Assembly: GCF_018614195.1 (NCBI RefSeq)
Contig: NZ_JAGGOT010000060.1
Span: 1 to 64,000 of the forward strand
Direction: 5' to 3'
Source of the DNA: Streptomyces sp. ISL-43
GTDB lineage: Bacteria > Actinomycetota > Actinomycetes > Streptomycetales > Streptomycetaceae
Length of the DNA: 64,000 nt
Shown here piece after piece: positions 34,373 through 42,713 of this stretch. The position numbers and the translations under genes are program-made. The notes beneath the pieces are model-generated. The model had not been told where the DNA came from. It made no database searches and saw nothing but the letters and a program-made list of their open reading frames with translations. Position 1 is the stretch's first letter. Every line of letters starts with the position of its first letter.

Positions 34373-36952
34373 TCAGGCCTTGGCCATGGCTACCTCCACC
34401 GGGGGGACCCGCAGCGCGACCCGCCCCGGCAGCCCCGTAGCGCACAGCGCCAGCAACCCCGCCCCGCCGACGACCACCGCGTAGGCCAGCGGAAGCACCA
34501 CCGGCGCGGCCGTCCCCGTCATGCCCACGCTGAACGCGGTGAGTACCGCCAGCGCGATCCCCGACCCCAGCACCACCCCCATCAGGAGGACCGCCAGCGC
34601 CTCCGCCCGCAGCATCCCCCGTACCTGCCTGCGCTTCGCGCCCGCGAGCCGCAGCATCGCGAACTCCCGCATCCGCTCTCCCGTGGACATCGCCAGGGTG
34701 TTGGCCACCGCGATCGCGGTGAAGGCGAGGACCAGCCCCATCGCCAGCAGGTTGACCTCGGCCCCGGCGGCGGTGGCGGTCGCGGCCCGCCGGTCGGCCT
34801 CGGCCGCCGACAGCAGCGCCACGCCCGGGTACTCCCGTACGACCGCGGCCAGCCCCTCACGGCCCGCCGCACCCGGCTCCGCGGCCACCAGCACCCGCGA
34901 GGCCAGCGGATCGTCGACGTGCGCGGCCACCAGGGCGTGCGGCAGCGTCACGTCACCGAAGCCCAGCCCCCGCGCGTACACCGCCGACACCGTGAGCGTG
35001 ACCGGCGTCCCGTCGCCCAGCGTCAGCTGCAGCGGGCTGCCCGGCTTCAGTCCCAGCTGGTCGGCGGCCAGTTCGCTCACGGCCGCCTTCCCCTCTCCGA
35101 ATCCCGCCAGGCTCCCGCCCGTAACGCCCGGGTCCCAGGTCCGCTCCAGCCCGGCGGGGGTGACGCCCTGCGCCGCGTACTTCACGAGCCCCACCCGGAT
35201 CGACGTGTGCACGACCTCGGTGGCCGCGGCGACCCCGGGGGTCCGGCGGATCCGTTCGGCGGCGGCGCCGGACACGCCCGGTACCGGGCCCTGTCCCGCG
35301 AGCATCCACTCGGCCCGCACTCCTTCGCGGGCCTGTGCCCGGGCCGCGTCCCCGAGGGTCGGCGTGACGAAGAGCACGGTGCAGGCCATCCCGACCAGCA
35401 GGGTGAGCGGGGTGACGGCGGAGGCCATCCGGGTGGCGTTGCCGCGCAGGTTCGCGGCGGCCAGGTGGCCGCCCGTGCCCGCCAGCCGCAGCGGTCCGGC
35501 GAGCAGCACGGTCGCGCCCTTGACGATCAGCGGGCCCAGCAGCGAGACGGCCCCGGCGAGCACCACGACGGCGAGGAAGGTGACCGGCGTGGACGCGGGC
35601 TCGGTGCGCAGGGTGCTCAGTACGGCGACCAGCACCACCCCGGCGGCCAGCAGCAGCACCCCGGCGGCGATCCGGGCCCACGCGGGCCGGCCGCGCTCGA
35701 CGGCGGCCTCGGCGAGCGCCTCGGCGGGCCGGATGCGGGCGATGCGCCGTGCGGTGATCCGGGCCGCGGCCCAGGCGCCGAGCAGGCTCGCGCCGACGGC
35801 GGCGATCATCGGGAAGATCCCGGCGGTGCGCTCCAGGGTGACGGGGACGACCCCGCTGTCGACGAACCGGCCGTGCAGCCAGCCGGCCAGCGGCAGCCCG
35901 GCGAGGGCTCCGGCGATACCGGCGGCCAGACCCACCAGCAGTGCCTCGCGGCCGATCATGCGGCGCAGCTGGCGGGGGGTGGCGGCGATGGCGCGGAGCA
36001 GGGCGAGCTCGCGGTGGCGCTGCTGGATCGACAGGGCGAAGGTGCCGACGACGACGAGGATCGCCACGAGGAGCGAGGTGCCGCCCATCGCGCCGCCCAT
36101 GGAGACCAGCTTGACCCGGGCCCCGGCCGCGTCGAGGAACTCGACGGGGCCCCGCTCGTCGCCGGAGGCGACCTGCGCGGTGGTGCCGTGGAGTGCTTGG
36201 CGGACCCGCCCGGCGAGCTCACCGGCGTCCACCCCGGCCTTCGGGAGGACACCGATGGCGCTGACCTTGCCGTCGCGGGCGGCGAGCCGCTGCGCTTCGG
36301 CGTCGCTGAAGAACAGCGCGCTCTGGTGCGCGAGGCTCCCGCCGGCCGGGGCCGCGATCCCGCTGACCCGGTAGGTCCTGGGTTCGCCGGTGGACTGCAC
36401 GGTGAGCTCGGAGCCCGGCTTCAGGCCGGCGCGGGCGGCGAGTTCACGGTCGACGACGACCTCGGCGCCGCCCTGGGGGGCGCGGCCCTCGGCGAGCGTG
36501 AAGGGGGTGAGCGCGGCGGAGGTCCAGGCGTGCCCGTACGGGGGCTTCGCGCCGTCGGCGCCGTGCTCTCCCTGGGCTCCCTGGGCTCCCTCGGCGAGCG
36601 GGACGGCCTGGAAGGTGAGCTCGGGTACGGCCCGCTCGACTCCGGGCACCGCGCGGACGGTGTCGACGGTGGCGGCCGGCAGCCAGGCCCGTTCGGCGAC
36701 GGGCTTGGCCTTGTGCTTCGTCTTCAGCTTGCCCTTCTTCTCCTTGACCGTCGTCGCGTGGACGTTCTGGTCGGCGGAGACGACCACCGGGGCGCCCGCG
36801 TAGCGCTCGGCGGGGATCTTTCCGCGCAGCCCCGTTTCCAGGAGGGTCCCGCAGGCGGTGATGAGCGCCGCCGCGCACAACAGGGCGACGAAGGCTCCGA
36901 GGAAACCGGCTTTGCGGTCCCTTACGGTCTGCAGTGCGTAGCGAAGCATCAT
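34373..36952 (-). CDS. FtsX/MacB-type ABC transporter permease (two FtsX domains)
   Basis: An 859-residue membrane protein. After one N-terminal helix (AGFLGAFVALLCAAALITACG) and a large external domain come three helices of an FtsX unit (TSLLVAILVVVGTFALSIQQRHRELALLRAI), then a second helix group, another external domain, and a second FtsX unit (AIAVANTLAMSTGERMREF). Such permeases pair with an ATPase to move lipids, lipoproteins or peptides or to signal mechanically. No ATPase gene lies beside it: upstream is recX and downstream the rhodanese gene. A Lys-rich stretch (KEKKGKLKTKHKAKP) sits early in the first external loop. ATG at 36952; a second ATG follows immediately, and no clear Shine-Dalgarno is visible. 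Confidence 0.85.
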   Translation of the reverse strand: MMLRYALQTVRDRKAGFLGAFVALLCAAALITACGTLLETGLRGKIPAERYAGAPVVVSADQNVHATTVKEKKGKLKTKHKAKPVAERAWLPAATVDTVRAVPGVERAVPELTFQAVPLAEGAQGAQGEHGADGAKPPYGHAWTSAALTPFTLAEGRAPQGGAEVVVDRELAARAGLKPGSELTVQSTGEPRTYRVSGIAAPAGGSLAHQSALFFSDAEAQRLAARDGKVSAIGVLPKAGVDAGELAGRVRQALHGTTAQVASGDERGPVEFLDAAGARVKLVSMGGAMGGTSLLVAILVVVGTFALSIQQRHRELALLRAIAATPRQLRRMIGREALLVGLAAGIAGALAGLPLAGWLHGRFVDSGVVPVTLERTAGIFPMIAAVGASLLGAWAAARITARRIARIRPAEALAEAAVERGRPAWARIAAGVLLLAAGVVLVAVLSTLRTEPASTPVTFLAVVVLAGAVSLLGPLIVKGATVLLAGPLRLAGTGGHLAAANLRGNATRMASAVTPLTLLVGMACTVLFVTPTLGDAARAQAREGVRAEWMLAGQGPVPGVSGAAAERIRRTPGVAAATEVVHTSIRVGLVKYAAQGVTPAGLERTWDPGVTGGSLAGFGEGKAAVSELAADQLGLKPGSPLQLTLGDGTPVTLTVSAVYARGLGFGDVTLPHALVAAHVDDPLASRVLVAAEPGAAGREGLAAVVREYPGVALLSAAEADRRAATATAAGAEVNLLAMGLVLAFTAIAVANTLAMSTGERMREFAMLRLAGAKRRQVRGMLRAEALAVLLMGVVLGSGIALAVLTAFSVGMTGTAAPVVLPLAYAVVVGGAGLLALCATGLPGRVALRVPPVEVAMAKA

Positions 36953-37039
36953 GCGGACAACTCTGCCGCCGGGCAGGCTCCTTGGCAGTGCAGCACCCCG
37001 GCGTCCGGGGCCGGGGGCTAACCCCACCCCGGGAGCGGC

Positions 37040-37699
37040 TCAGCCCCCGGGGTACCCCAGATCGTCGGCGTCCTCGCCTTCCGCCTCCAGCGCGCGGCGG
37101 ACCACCCGCAGTGCCATGCCCTCCGGGTACCCCTTGCGGGCGAGCATCCCCGCGAGGCGCCGGATCCGCTTGTCCCGCTCCAGGCCCCGGGTGGCGCGGA
37201 GCTTGCGCTCCACGAGCTCCCGGGCGGTCTCCTCCTCCTGGTCGGAGTCCAGCTGCTCCAGGGCGTCCTGTACGAGGGCCGCGTCCACCCCCTTGGTGCG
37301 CAGCTCCTGGGCGAGCGCCCGGCGTGCCAGGCCCCGGCCCCGGTGCCTGGATTCGACCCAGGCCCCGGCGAACGCGGCGTCGTCGATCAGGCCCACCTCC
37401 TCGAACCGGGAGAGGACCTGCTCCGACACCTCCTCGGGGATGTCCCGCTTGGCCAGGGCATCCGCGAGCTGCCGCCGGGTACGCGGCATCCCGGTGAGCA
37501 GGCGCAGACAGATCGCCCGCGCCTGCTCCTCGGGACTCTGGGGCGGCAGCTCCTGACGGCCGTCGCGGCCGTCGCGGCCCTCCGCGCGGCGGCCGTCGCG
37601 GCCGCCACTCCCGCGGCGACCTTCCCGACTGCCTTCACGACCACCCTCTCGGCGGCCTTCCCGGCCGCCTGTGCCACCGCCCCTTTCCTGCTCCCACAC
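37040..37699 (-). CDS. recX: recombination regulator RecX
   Basis: RecX binds RecA filaments and limits RecA activity. The conserved helical repeats begin at about residue 55 (ARAICLRLLTGMPRTRRQLA) and run to GMLARKGYPEGMALRVVRRA. The first 50 residues are an unusual Gly/Arg/Glu low-complexity tail built of GRE/GRD-type triplets, longer than in typical RecX. GTG at 37699 lies three bases after the recA stop, so recA-recX form one operon. If the tail is not translated, an internal start would be needed, but none with a good RBS is evident. Confidence 0.92.
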   Translation of the reverse strand: MWEQERGGGTGGREGRREGGREGSREGRRGSGGRDGRRAEGRDGRDGRQELPPQSPEEQARAICLRLLTGMPRTRRQLADALAKRDIPEEVSEQVLSRFEEVGLIDDAAFAGAWVESRHRGRGLARRALAQELRTKGVDAALVQDALEQLDSDQEEETARELVERKLRATRGLERDKRIRRLAGMLARKGYPEGMALRVVRRALEAEGEDADDLGYPGG

Positions 37700-37702
37700 G
37701 GG

Positions 37703-38821
37703 TCAGCTCTTGGCGACGGCGGACTTGGCCGCGATCTTGGCCTTCGAGGCGGGAGCGGGCACGGCCGGCGTCTCGGTGGACGCGTCCGCGCCGGCCTCGG
37801 CCGCGGCGGTGGCAGCGGCGTCCTTGCGGACACCGACGCCCAGCTTCTCCTTGATCTTCCGCTCGATCTCGTCGGAGAGGGCGGGGTTGTCGCAGAGGAA
37901 CTTCCGCGCGTTCTCCTTGCCCTGGCCGAGCTGGTCGCCCTCGTACGTGTACCAGGCGCCGGCCTTGCGCACGAAGCCGTGCTCCACGCCCATGTCGATC
38001 AGGCCGCCCTCGCGGCTGATGCCGTGGCCGTAGAGGATGTCGAACTCGGCCTGCTTGAAGGGCGGCGCGACCTTGTTCTTGACGACCTTGACGCGGGTGC
38101 GGTTGCCGACCGCGTCCGTGCCGTCCTTGAGGGTCTCGATGCGCCGGATGTCGAGGCGCACGGAGGCGTAGAACTTCAGCGCGCGGCCACCGGTGGTGGT
38201 CTCCGGCGAGCCGAACATCACACCGATCTTCTCGCGGAGCTGGTTGATGAAGATCGCGGTGGTCTTGGACTGGCTGAGCGCACCGGTGATCTTCCGGAGG
38301 GCCTGGCTCATCAGACGGGCCTGGAGGCCCACGTGCGAGTCGCCCATCTCACCCTCGATCTCCGCGCGCGGCACGAGCGCCGCGACGGAGTCGATGACGA
38401 TGAGGTCGAGCGCGCCGGAGCGGACCAGCATGTCCACGATCTCCAGCGCCTGCTCGCCGGTGTCCGGCTGGGACAGGATGAGGTTGTCGGTGTCGACGCC
38501 GAGGGCCTTGGCGTACTCGGGGTCGAGCGCGTGCTCGGCGTCCACGAAGGCGACGGTGCCGCCGGCCTTCTGCGCGTTGGCGACGGCGTGGAGGGTCAAG
38601 GTCGTCTTACCGGAGGACTCCGGCCCGTACACCTCGACGACGCGACCGCGCGGCAGCCCGCCGACGCCGAGCGCGATGTCCAGCGCGGTCGACCCGGTCG
38701 GGATGACGTCGATGGGTTCGTTCGGCTTGTCGCCGAGACGCATCACGGCGCCCTTGCCGAACTGTCGTTCAATCTGTGCGAGAGCGGCGTCGAGAGCCTT
38801 CTCGCGGTCGGTGCCTGCCAT
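37703..38821 (-). CDS. recA: recombinase RecA
   Basis: RecA polymerises on single-stranded DNA, drives homologous recombination and triggers LexA self-cleavage. The 372-residue protein has Walker A EVYGPESSGKTTLTLHAV (about residues 63-80), Walker B LDLIVIDSVAALVP, loop L1/L2 motifs (GDSHVGLQARLMSQALRK, FINQLREKIGVMFGSPETT) and an Ala/Lys-rich actinobacterial C-terminus. ATG at 38821 with GGTGGAA upstream. A LexA-type box overlaps its promoter (38925-38938). Downstream it is joined to recX. Confidence 0.99.
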   Translation of the reverse strand: MAGTDREKALDAALAQIERQFGKGAVMRLGDKPNEPIDVIPTGSTALDIALGVGGLPRGRVVEVYGPESSGKTTLTLHAVANAQKAGGTVAFVDAEHALDPEYAKALGVDTDNLILSQPDTGEQALEIVDMLVRSGALDLIVIDSVAALVPRAEIEGEMGDSHVGLQARLMSQALRKITGALSQSKTTAIFINQLREKIGVMFGSPETTTGGRALKFYASVRLDIRRIETLKDGTDAVGNRTRVKVVKNKVAPPFKQAEFDILYGHGISREGGLIDMGVEHGFVRKAGAWYTYEGDQLGQGKENARKFLCDNPALSDEIERKIKEKLGVGVRKDAAATAAAEAGADASTETPAVPAPASKAKIAAKSAVAKS

Positions 38822-38918
38822 GGGTTCCACCCGGTTTACTTGAGTCGATCGCTTCACGCCATTGACGCTAACGCCTGCCACTGACAACGCGGTCCCACGT
38901 CCGGTTTGACTGTGGATA

Positions 38919-38952
38919 ACCCATGAGAATGCGTGTTCGATTTCCCTGTCAA
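38919..38952 (-). promoter_or_regulatory. recA promoter with LexA (SOS) box
   Basis: On the minus strand TTGACA (38952-38947) is followed after 18 bases by TCTCAT (38928-38923). Between and over the -10 lies GAACACGCATTCTC (38938-38925), matching from memory the GAAC-N4-(G/A)TTC-type Cheo box described for Streptomyces recA. Repression by LexA and induction by DNA damage are expected. Confidence 0.7.
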
Positions 38953-39068
38953 GCGCGCCACACCGGACCCGTCCGACACTCCCGCGGGCGGCGTGATCCA
39001 CCGCCACGAAGGACGCACCTCAAGCATGTTCCCGACCGGCCGCACCGCGCCCCTCGCACGGGAACTGA

Positions 39069-39110
39069 CAACCGAGGGTTGACACCCTTTCGACTGTCAA
39101 CCTAGGGTTG
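39069..39110 (+). promoter_or_regulatory. leaderless promoter covered by two identical dyads
   Basis: CAACC-GAG-GGTTG (39069-39081) and CAACC-TAG-GGTTG (39098-39110) are two copies of one dyad, centres 29 bp apart. They overlap TTGACA (39079-39084) and TAGGGT (39103-39108), an 18-base-spaced promoter. The -10 is only 7 bases before the ATG at 39116, and there is no Shine-Dalgarno, so the mRNA should be leaderless. Binding at both dyads would block the promoter. Confidence 0.7.
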
Positions 39111-39115
39111 CACTC

Positions 39116-39874
39116 ATGACGAACCCTTCGGTGGAACCCGTTCGCATGACCAATCCGGTACGCCTCGACGACCTCATCGAGGCCATCAAGAAGGTCCACA
39201 CCGACACCCTCGAGCAGCTCAGCGGCGCCGTCGTGGCCGCCGAGGCCCTCGGGGACGTCGCCGACCACCTCATCGGCCACTTCGTCGACCAGGCCCGCCG
39301 CTCCGGCGCGTCCTGGACCGACATCGGCCGCAGCATGGGCGTGACCCGCCAGGCCGCCCAGAAGCGCTTCGTCCCCAAGGCCGACAAGGCCGGGGAAGGC
39401 AACGACGTCGACGCCGCCCAGGGCTTCGGCCGTTTCACGCCCCGCGCCCGCAACGTCGTCGTGACCGCCCAGAACGAGGCCCGCGCGGCCGGCAACACCG
39501 AGATCGCCGCCGCCCACCTGGTCCTCGGCCTGCTCGCCGATTCCGAGTCCCTCGCCGCGATCGCCCTGCGGGCGCAAGGGGTCGCGCTGGAGGACGTGCG
39601 CGCCGCCGTGACCGCCGTCCTGCCCGCGCCCGTCGCCGAGGTCCCTGAGCTCGTGCCCTTCGACGCCGCCGCCAAGAAGGCGCTCGAGCTCACCTTCCGC
39701 GAAGCCCTGCGCCTGGGGCACGGCTACGTCGGCACCGAGCACATCCTCCTCGCCCTCCTCGAACTCGAGGACGGCGAAGGCGTGCTCGCCTCCCTCGGCC
39801 TCGACAAGGCCGCTACCGAGGCGACCGTCGCCGAAGCCCTGGAATCCGTACTCGGCGCCCCCGGGAAGGAGTAG
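39116..39874 (+). CDS. Clp N-terminal-domain protein with HTH region
   Basis: A 252-residue soluble protein. The first 90 residues hold a helical region and a helix-turn-helix-like segment (SWTDIGRSMGVTRQAAQKRF). Residues about 105-250 form a Clp N-terminal (ClpA/ClpC adaptor-binding) double repeat: FTPRARNVVVTAQNEARAAG with IAAAHLVLGLLAD, then ALELTFREALRLGHGYVGTEHILLALL. There is no AAA+ domain, so it is no chaperone itself; it may bind ClpC substrates or regulate transcription, including its own gene through the twin dyads upstream. Divergent from recA. Its 3' end overlaps the convergent AI-2E-type gene by 62 bp. Confidence 0.85.
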   Translation: MTNPSVEPVRMTNPVRLDDLIEAIKKVHTDTLEQLSGAVVAAEALGDVADHLIGHFVDQARRSGASWTDIGRSMGVTRQAAQKRFVPKADKAGEGNDVDAAQGFGRFTPRARNVVVTAQNEARAAGNTEIAAAHLVLGLLADSESLAAIALRAQGVALEDVRAAVTAVLPAPVAEVPELVPFDAAAKKALELTFREALRLGHGYVGTEHILLALLELEDGEGVLASLGLDKAATEATVAEALESVLGAPGKE

Positions 39875-41129
39875 TCCTCCCCCCGGAGGCCCCGGAGGCC
39901 CCGGAGGCCCCGTCCTCCGTCACCGCGTACCGCTTCACGTACGCGCCGAGGAACGCCTGCATCGTGGCGGTGGCCGGGATCGCGACGAGCGCCCCGACCG
40001 CGCCCAGCAGGGCGGTGCCGGCGATGACCGATCCGAAGGCCACCGCCGGGTGGATGTCCACGGTCTTCGAGGTCAGCTTCGGCTGGAGCACGTAGTTCTC
40101 GAACTGCTGGTACACCACCACGAATCCGAGTACGTACAGCGCGTACCAGGGGCTGACCGAGAAGGCGAGCAGGATCGGCAGCGCGCCCGCCAGGTAGGTG
40201 CCGATGGTGGGGATGAACTGCGACACCAGCCCCACCCACACCGCGAGCGCGGGCGCGTACGGCACGCCGAGCGTGGCGAGCAGGACGTAGTGAGCGGCCC
40301 CGGAGACCAGCGCCATCAGCCCGCGCGAGTAGAGGTAGCCGCCCGTCTTGGTGACGGCGATCTCCCACGCCCGCAGCACCTCCGCCTGCTTCGCGGGCGG
40401 CAGTACGGAGCACAGGGCGCGCCGCAGCCGCGGCCCGTCGGCGGCGAAGTAGAAGGAGAACAGCCCGATCGTCAGCAGCTTGAAGAGCCCGCCGAGCACG
40501 GTGGCGGACACGTCGAGCACGCCGCTCGCGCTGTTCTGCACGTACTTCTGCAGCCAGTCGGAGCGCAGCAGGCTGTCCTGGATCTCCAGCCGGGACACGT
40601 CCGTGTGGAAGGTGTCGTTGATCGACCCGATCACCGAGTCGAGATAGCCCGGGAAGCCTTCCACCAGTTCGACGATCTGTGAGGCGAGGATCGAGCCGAG
40701 CAGGGCGACGAACCCGGCGGACGCGACGAACACCCCGAGGAACACCAGGAAGGTGGCGAACCCGCGGCGCATGCCCCGGGCCGCCATCCCGGCCACGGCG
40801 GGTTCGATGGCGAGCGCGAGGAAGAACGCGATCAGGATGTTGACGAACAGCCCGATCAGCTGGTGGAAGGCCCAGCTGCCGAGCTGGAAGCAGGCGACGA
40901 GGGCCAGTACGAGGACCACAGCGCGCGGCAGCCAGCGCGGCATCCGCGCGTCCGCCGAGGCGGGAGCCGGGGCCGCGCCCCCACCGGGCGGGTCCCCGGG
41001 GCCGCTCCCGGGGCGGGTCTCGGGCCCGCTCTCCGCGCCGGCCCCGGCATCGGCCCCCGGGCCGGGGCCCTGGCCTGCGGGGACCCGCTCGGGCCGCGGG
41101 CCGGTCGTCGTCTCATCAGTCGCTGCCAC
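39813..41129 (-). CDS. AI-2E family (PerM-like) transporter
   Basis: A 438-residue membrane protein. After about 75 Gly/Pro/Ala-rich cytosolic residues come roughly eight helices, including WLPRAVVLVLALVACFQLGS and ILIAFFLALAIEPAVAGMAA, a large loop around FPGYLDSVIGSINDTF, and the family's C-terminal GVPYAPALAVWVGLVSQFIP with PTIGTYLAGALPILLA and YVLQPKLTSKTVDIHP. The family covers AI-2 export, Na+/H+ antiport and unknown roles; substrate cannot be called. The GTG at 41129 (VAATDETT) is chosen because upstream sequence is shadow coding. The C-terminus is a short GASGAS repeat followed by a basic tail. Confidence 0.85.
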   Translation of the reverse strand: MAATDETTTGPRPERVPAGQGPGPGADAGAGAESGPETRPGSGPGDPPGGGAAPAPASADARMPRWLPRAVVLVLALVACFQLGSWAFHQLIGLFVNILIAFFLALAIEPAVAGMAARGMRRGFATFLVFLGVFVASAGFVALLGSILASQIVELVEGFPGYLDSVIGSINDTFHTDVSRLEIQDSLLRSDWLQKYVQNSASGVLDVSATVLGGLFKLLTIGLFSFYFAADGPRLRRALCSVLPPAKQAEVLRAWEIAVTKTGGYLYSRGLMALVSGAAHYVLLATLGVPYAPALAVWVGLVSQFIPTIGTYLAGALPILLAFSVSPWYALYVLGFVVVYQQFENYVLQPKLTSKTVDIHPAVAFGSVIAGTALLGAVGALVAIPATATMQAFLGAYVKRYAVTEDGASGASGASGGRTTPSRGRRVRIPGLRRRSPR

Positions 41130-41185
41130 GCGTCCAGTCTGTCCCACCGGCCGCCCGTACGAGGAGCGGCGCGGGCCCGCCGCGC

Positions 41186-41380
41186 TCAGCGCAGCGAGGC
41201 AGGCACGTCGACCGCCGAACACACCGCGCGCCACACGTCCTTGGCCTCCCAGCCCGCGTCCAGCGCCTCGTGGACCGTGCGGCCCCCGAGCTCCGTCATG
41301 ACGTGGTCCCGCGCGAAGGAGTCCGCGTAGCCCGCGCCGAAGTGCTCGGCCATCCGCTCCCAGAAAATCGTCAACCGCAT
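41186..41380 (-). CDS. DUF3046 family protein
   Basis: A 64-residue protein, MRLTIFWERMAEHFGAGYAD followed by FARDHVMTELGGRTVHEALD and GWEAKDVWRAVC. This is the complete DUF3046 domain, a small actinobacterial family of unknown function usually found near recA. The ATG at 41380 with GGGGG upstream fits the domain edge; a start ten codons further upstream is possible. It precedes the AI-2E-type gene by 56 bp on the same strand. Confidence 0.88.
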   Translation of the reverse strand: MRLTIFWERMAEHFGAGYADSFARDHVMTELGGRTVHEALDAGWEAKDVWRAVCSAVDVPASLR

Positions 41381-41461
41381 GCCCCCAGTATCCCGCCCCG
41401 GAGAGTGCACCGGTCCCGTTCGGGCCCCCTCGGCGCATCACCGGCCCCTACGGTTTCTCGC

Positions 41462-42436
41462 ATGCCTGGAGACGAAGCTTGCGCCCCGGCGGCGCCGACG
41501 GCGGCGAACGCGCCGGCCCGCGCCGAGCAGTTCATCTGGCTCACGGCCCGGGTCCTGGAGCAGCGGCGGTTCGCGTTCCACTTCCTCGGCGGGGACGCCG
41601 ACCCGGTGGACGCGGCCCTCGGCGCGTACCTCGGCGGCGACGGCGGGTACGGCCACGCCCTCGACCCGGATCTGCGCGGCCCGCTGAGCCACCCGCTGCA
41701 CACCGCCCACGCCCTGCGCGTCCTGGACGGCCTGGGCCGCTGCGCCGGGCAGCGCATCGAGCGGCTCTGCGAGCACCTGGCCCGGGTCTCCACCCCGGAA
41801 GGGGCGCTCGCGGTGACCTCCCCGGGCCCGGGCGGCTATCCGGCGGCCCCGTACCACCCGCTGTACGACGACCCGCCCGGCGACCTGCCGGCCACCGGCC
41901 CGATCGTCGGGATCCTGCACCGCAACCGGGTCTGGCACGCGTGGCTGTTCCGGGCGACGGAGTTCTGCTGGGACCGGGTGGAGAACATGCGCCATCCGAA
42001 CCCGTACGAGATCCAGGGCGCGGTGGCCTTCCTGGACGGCGTCCCCGACCGGGCCCGGGCCTCGGCGGCCGCCGACCGGCTGGGGCGGCTGGTGCGCGAG
42101 CGTCGGCTGGTCGTACTGGACCCGGCGCGGCAGGACCCGTACCCGCCGGTGCCCGGCCACGCGCCGGGCGAGCACCTCTACCCGCACGACTTCGCCCGCC
42201 ACCCGCGGTCCCTGGCCCGGGGCTGGTTCACGGATGCGGAAGTGCGCCGCTCGCTGCACTACCTGGCCGGGCTGCAGCAGCCGGACGGCGGCTGGCCGGT
42301 GCACCGCGGGGAGTGGGCGCCGGGCAGCTCGCTGGAGCGGCGGCCGATCGCCACGCTGGAGGCGCTGCTGACGCTGCGCGCGTACGGCTGGCCGCCGGCC
42401 GGCGCTACCCTCCCAGCGCCCGGAGCCCCGCGGTGA
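41462..42436 (+). CDS. hypothetical protein with prenyltransferase/terpenoid-cyclase-like helical repeats
   Basis: A 324-residue soluble protein. Repeated motifs (DADPVDAALGAYLGGDGGYG, LSHPLHTAHALRVLD, LHYLAGLQQPDGGWPVHRGE, RRPIATLEALLTLRAYGWP) look like the QW/GGW helical repeats of the alpha-toroid fold found in prenyltransferase beta subunits and squalene-cyclase relatives. Catalytic DxDD or zinc-site residues are not clear, so enzymatic function is uncertain. ATG at 41462. Its 3' end overlaps azlD by 32 bp on the opposite strand. Confidence 0.7.
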   Translation: MPGDEACAPAAPTAANAPARAEQFIWLTARVLEQRRFAFHFLGGDADPVDAALGAYLGGDGGYGHALDPDLRGPLSHPLHTAHALRVLDGLGRCAGQRIERLCEHLARVSTPEGALAVTSPGPGGYPAAPYHPLYDDPPGDLPATGPIVGILHRNRVWHAWLFRATEFCWDRVENMRHPNPYEIQGAVAFLDGVPDRARASAAADRLGRLVRERRLVVLDPARQDPYPPVPGHAPGEHLYPHDFARHPRSLARGWFTDAEVRRSLHYLAGLQQPDGGWPVHRGEWAPGSSLERRPIATLEALLTLRAYGWPPAGATLPAPGAPR

Positions 42437-42713
42437 CGACGACGGCCGCCGCGACCACGACGAGGAACGGGGCCCGCAGCAGCAGCGCGACCCCGGCGGC
42501 CGCGAGTCCGGCGGCACGGGCGTCGAGTACGAGCTCGTGCCCGGTGGCGAAGGTCTGCTGGGCGGTGAGCGCGGCGAGCAGCGCGACCGGCAGGAGCGCG
42601 GCGAGCTTGCGCACGGTCGGCCGCTCCAGGGCTCCGGCGGGGACGAGCAGTCCGGCGAGCTTGACGGCGTAGCAGCCGACGACGGTGAGCCCGATGGCGA
42701 TCCAGACGTTCAC
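42405..42713 (-). CDS. azlD: AzlD-family branched-chain amino acid export subunit
   Basis: A 102-residue protein with about four hydrophobic helices: VWIAIGLTVVGCYAVKLAGL, then VRKLAALLPVALLAALTAQQ, and two C-terminal stretches. This is the AzlD small-subunit pattern; it forms a branched-chain amino acid exporter with AzlC. The GTG start overlaps the azlC stop as GTGA, so translation is coupled. Exported substrate is by family inference. Confidence 0.88.
   Translation of the reverse strand: MNVWIAIGLTVVGCYAVKLAGLLVPAGALERPTVRKLAALLPVALLAALTAQQTFATGHELVLDARAAGLAAAGVALLLRAPFLVVVAAAVVVTAGLRALGG

Noticed and set aside
36996..37010. CCCCGG-CGT-CCGGGG as terminator of recX
   Set aside because: The stem is only 6 bp in an extremely GC-rich gap with many similar possibilities; too weak to list as a feature.
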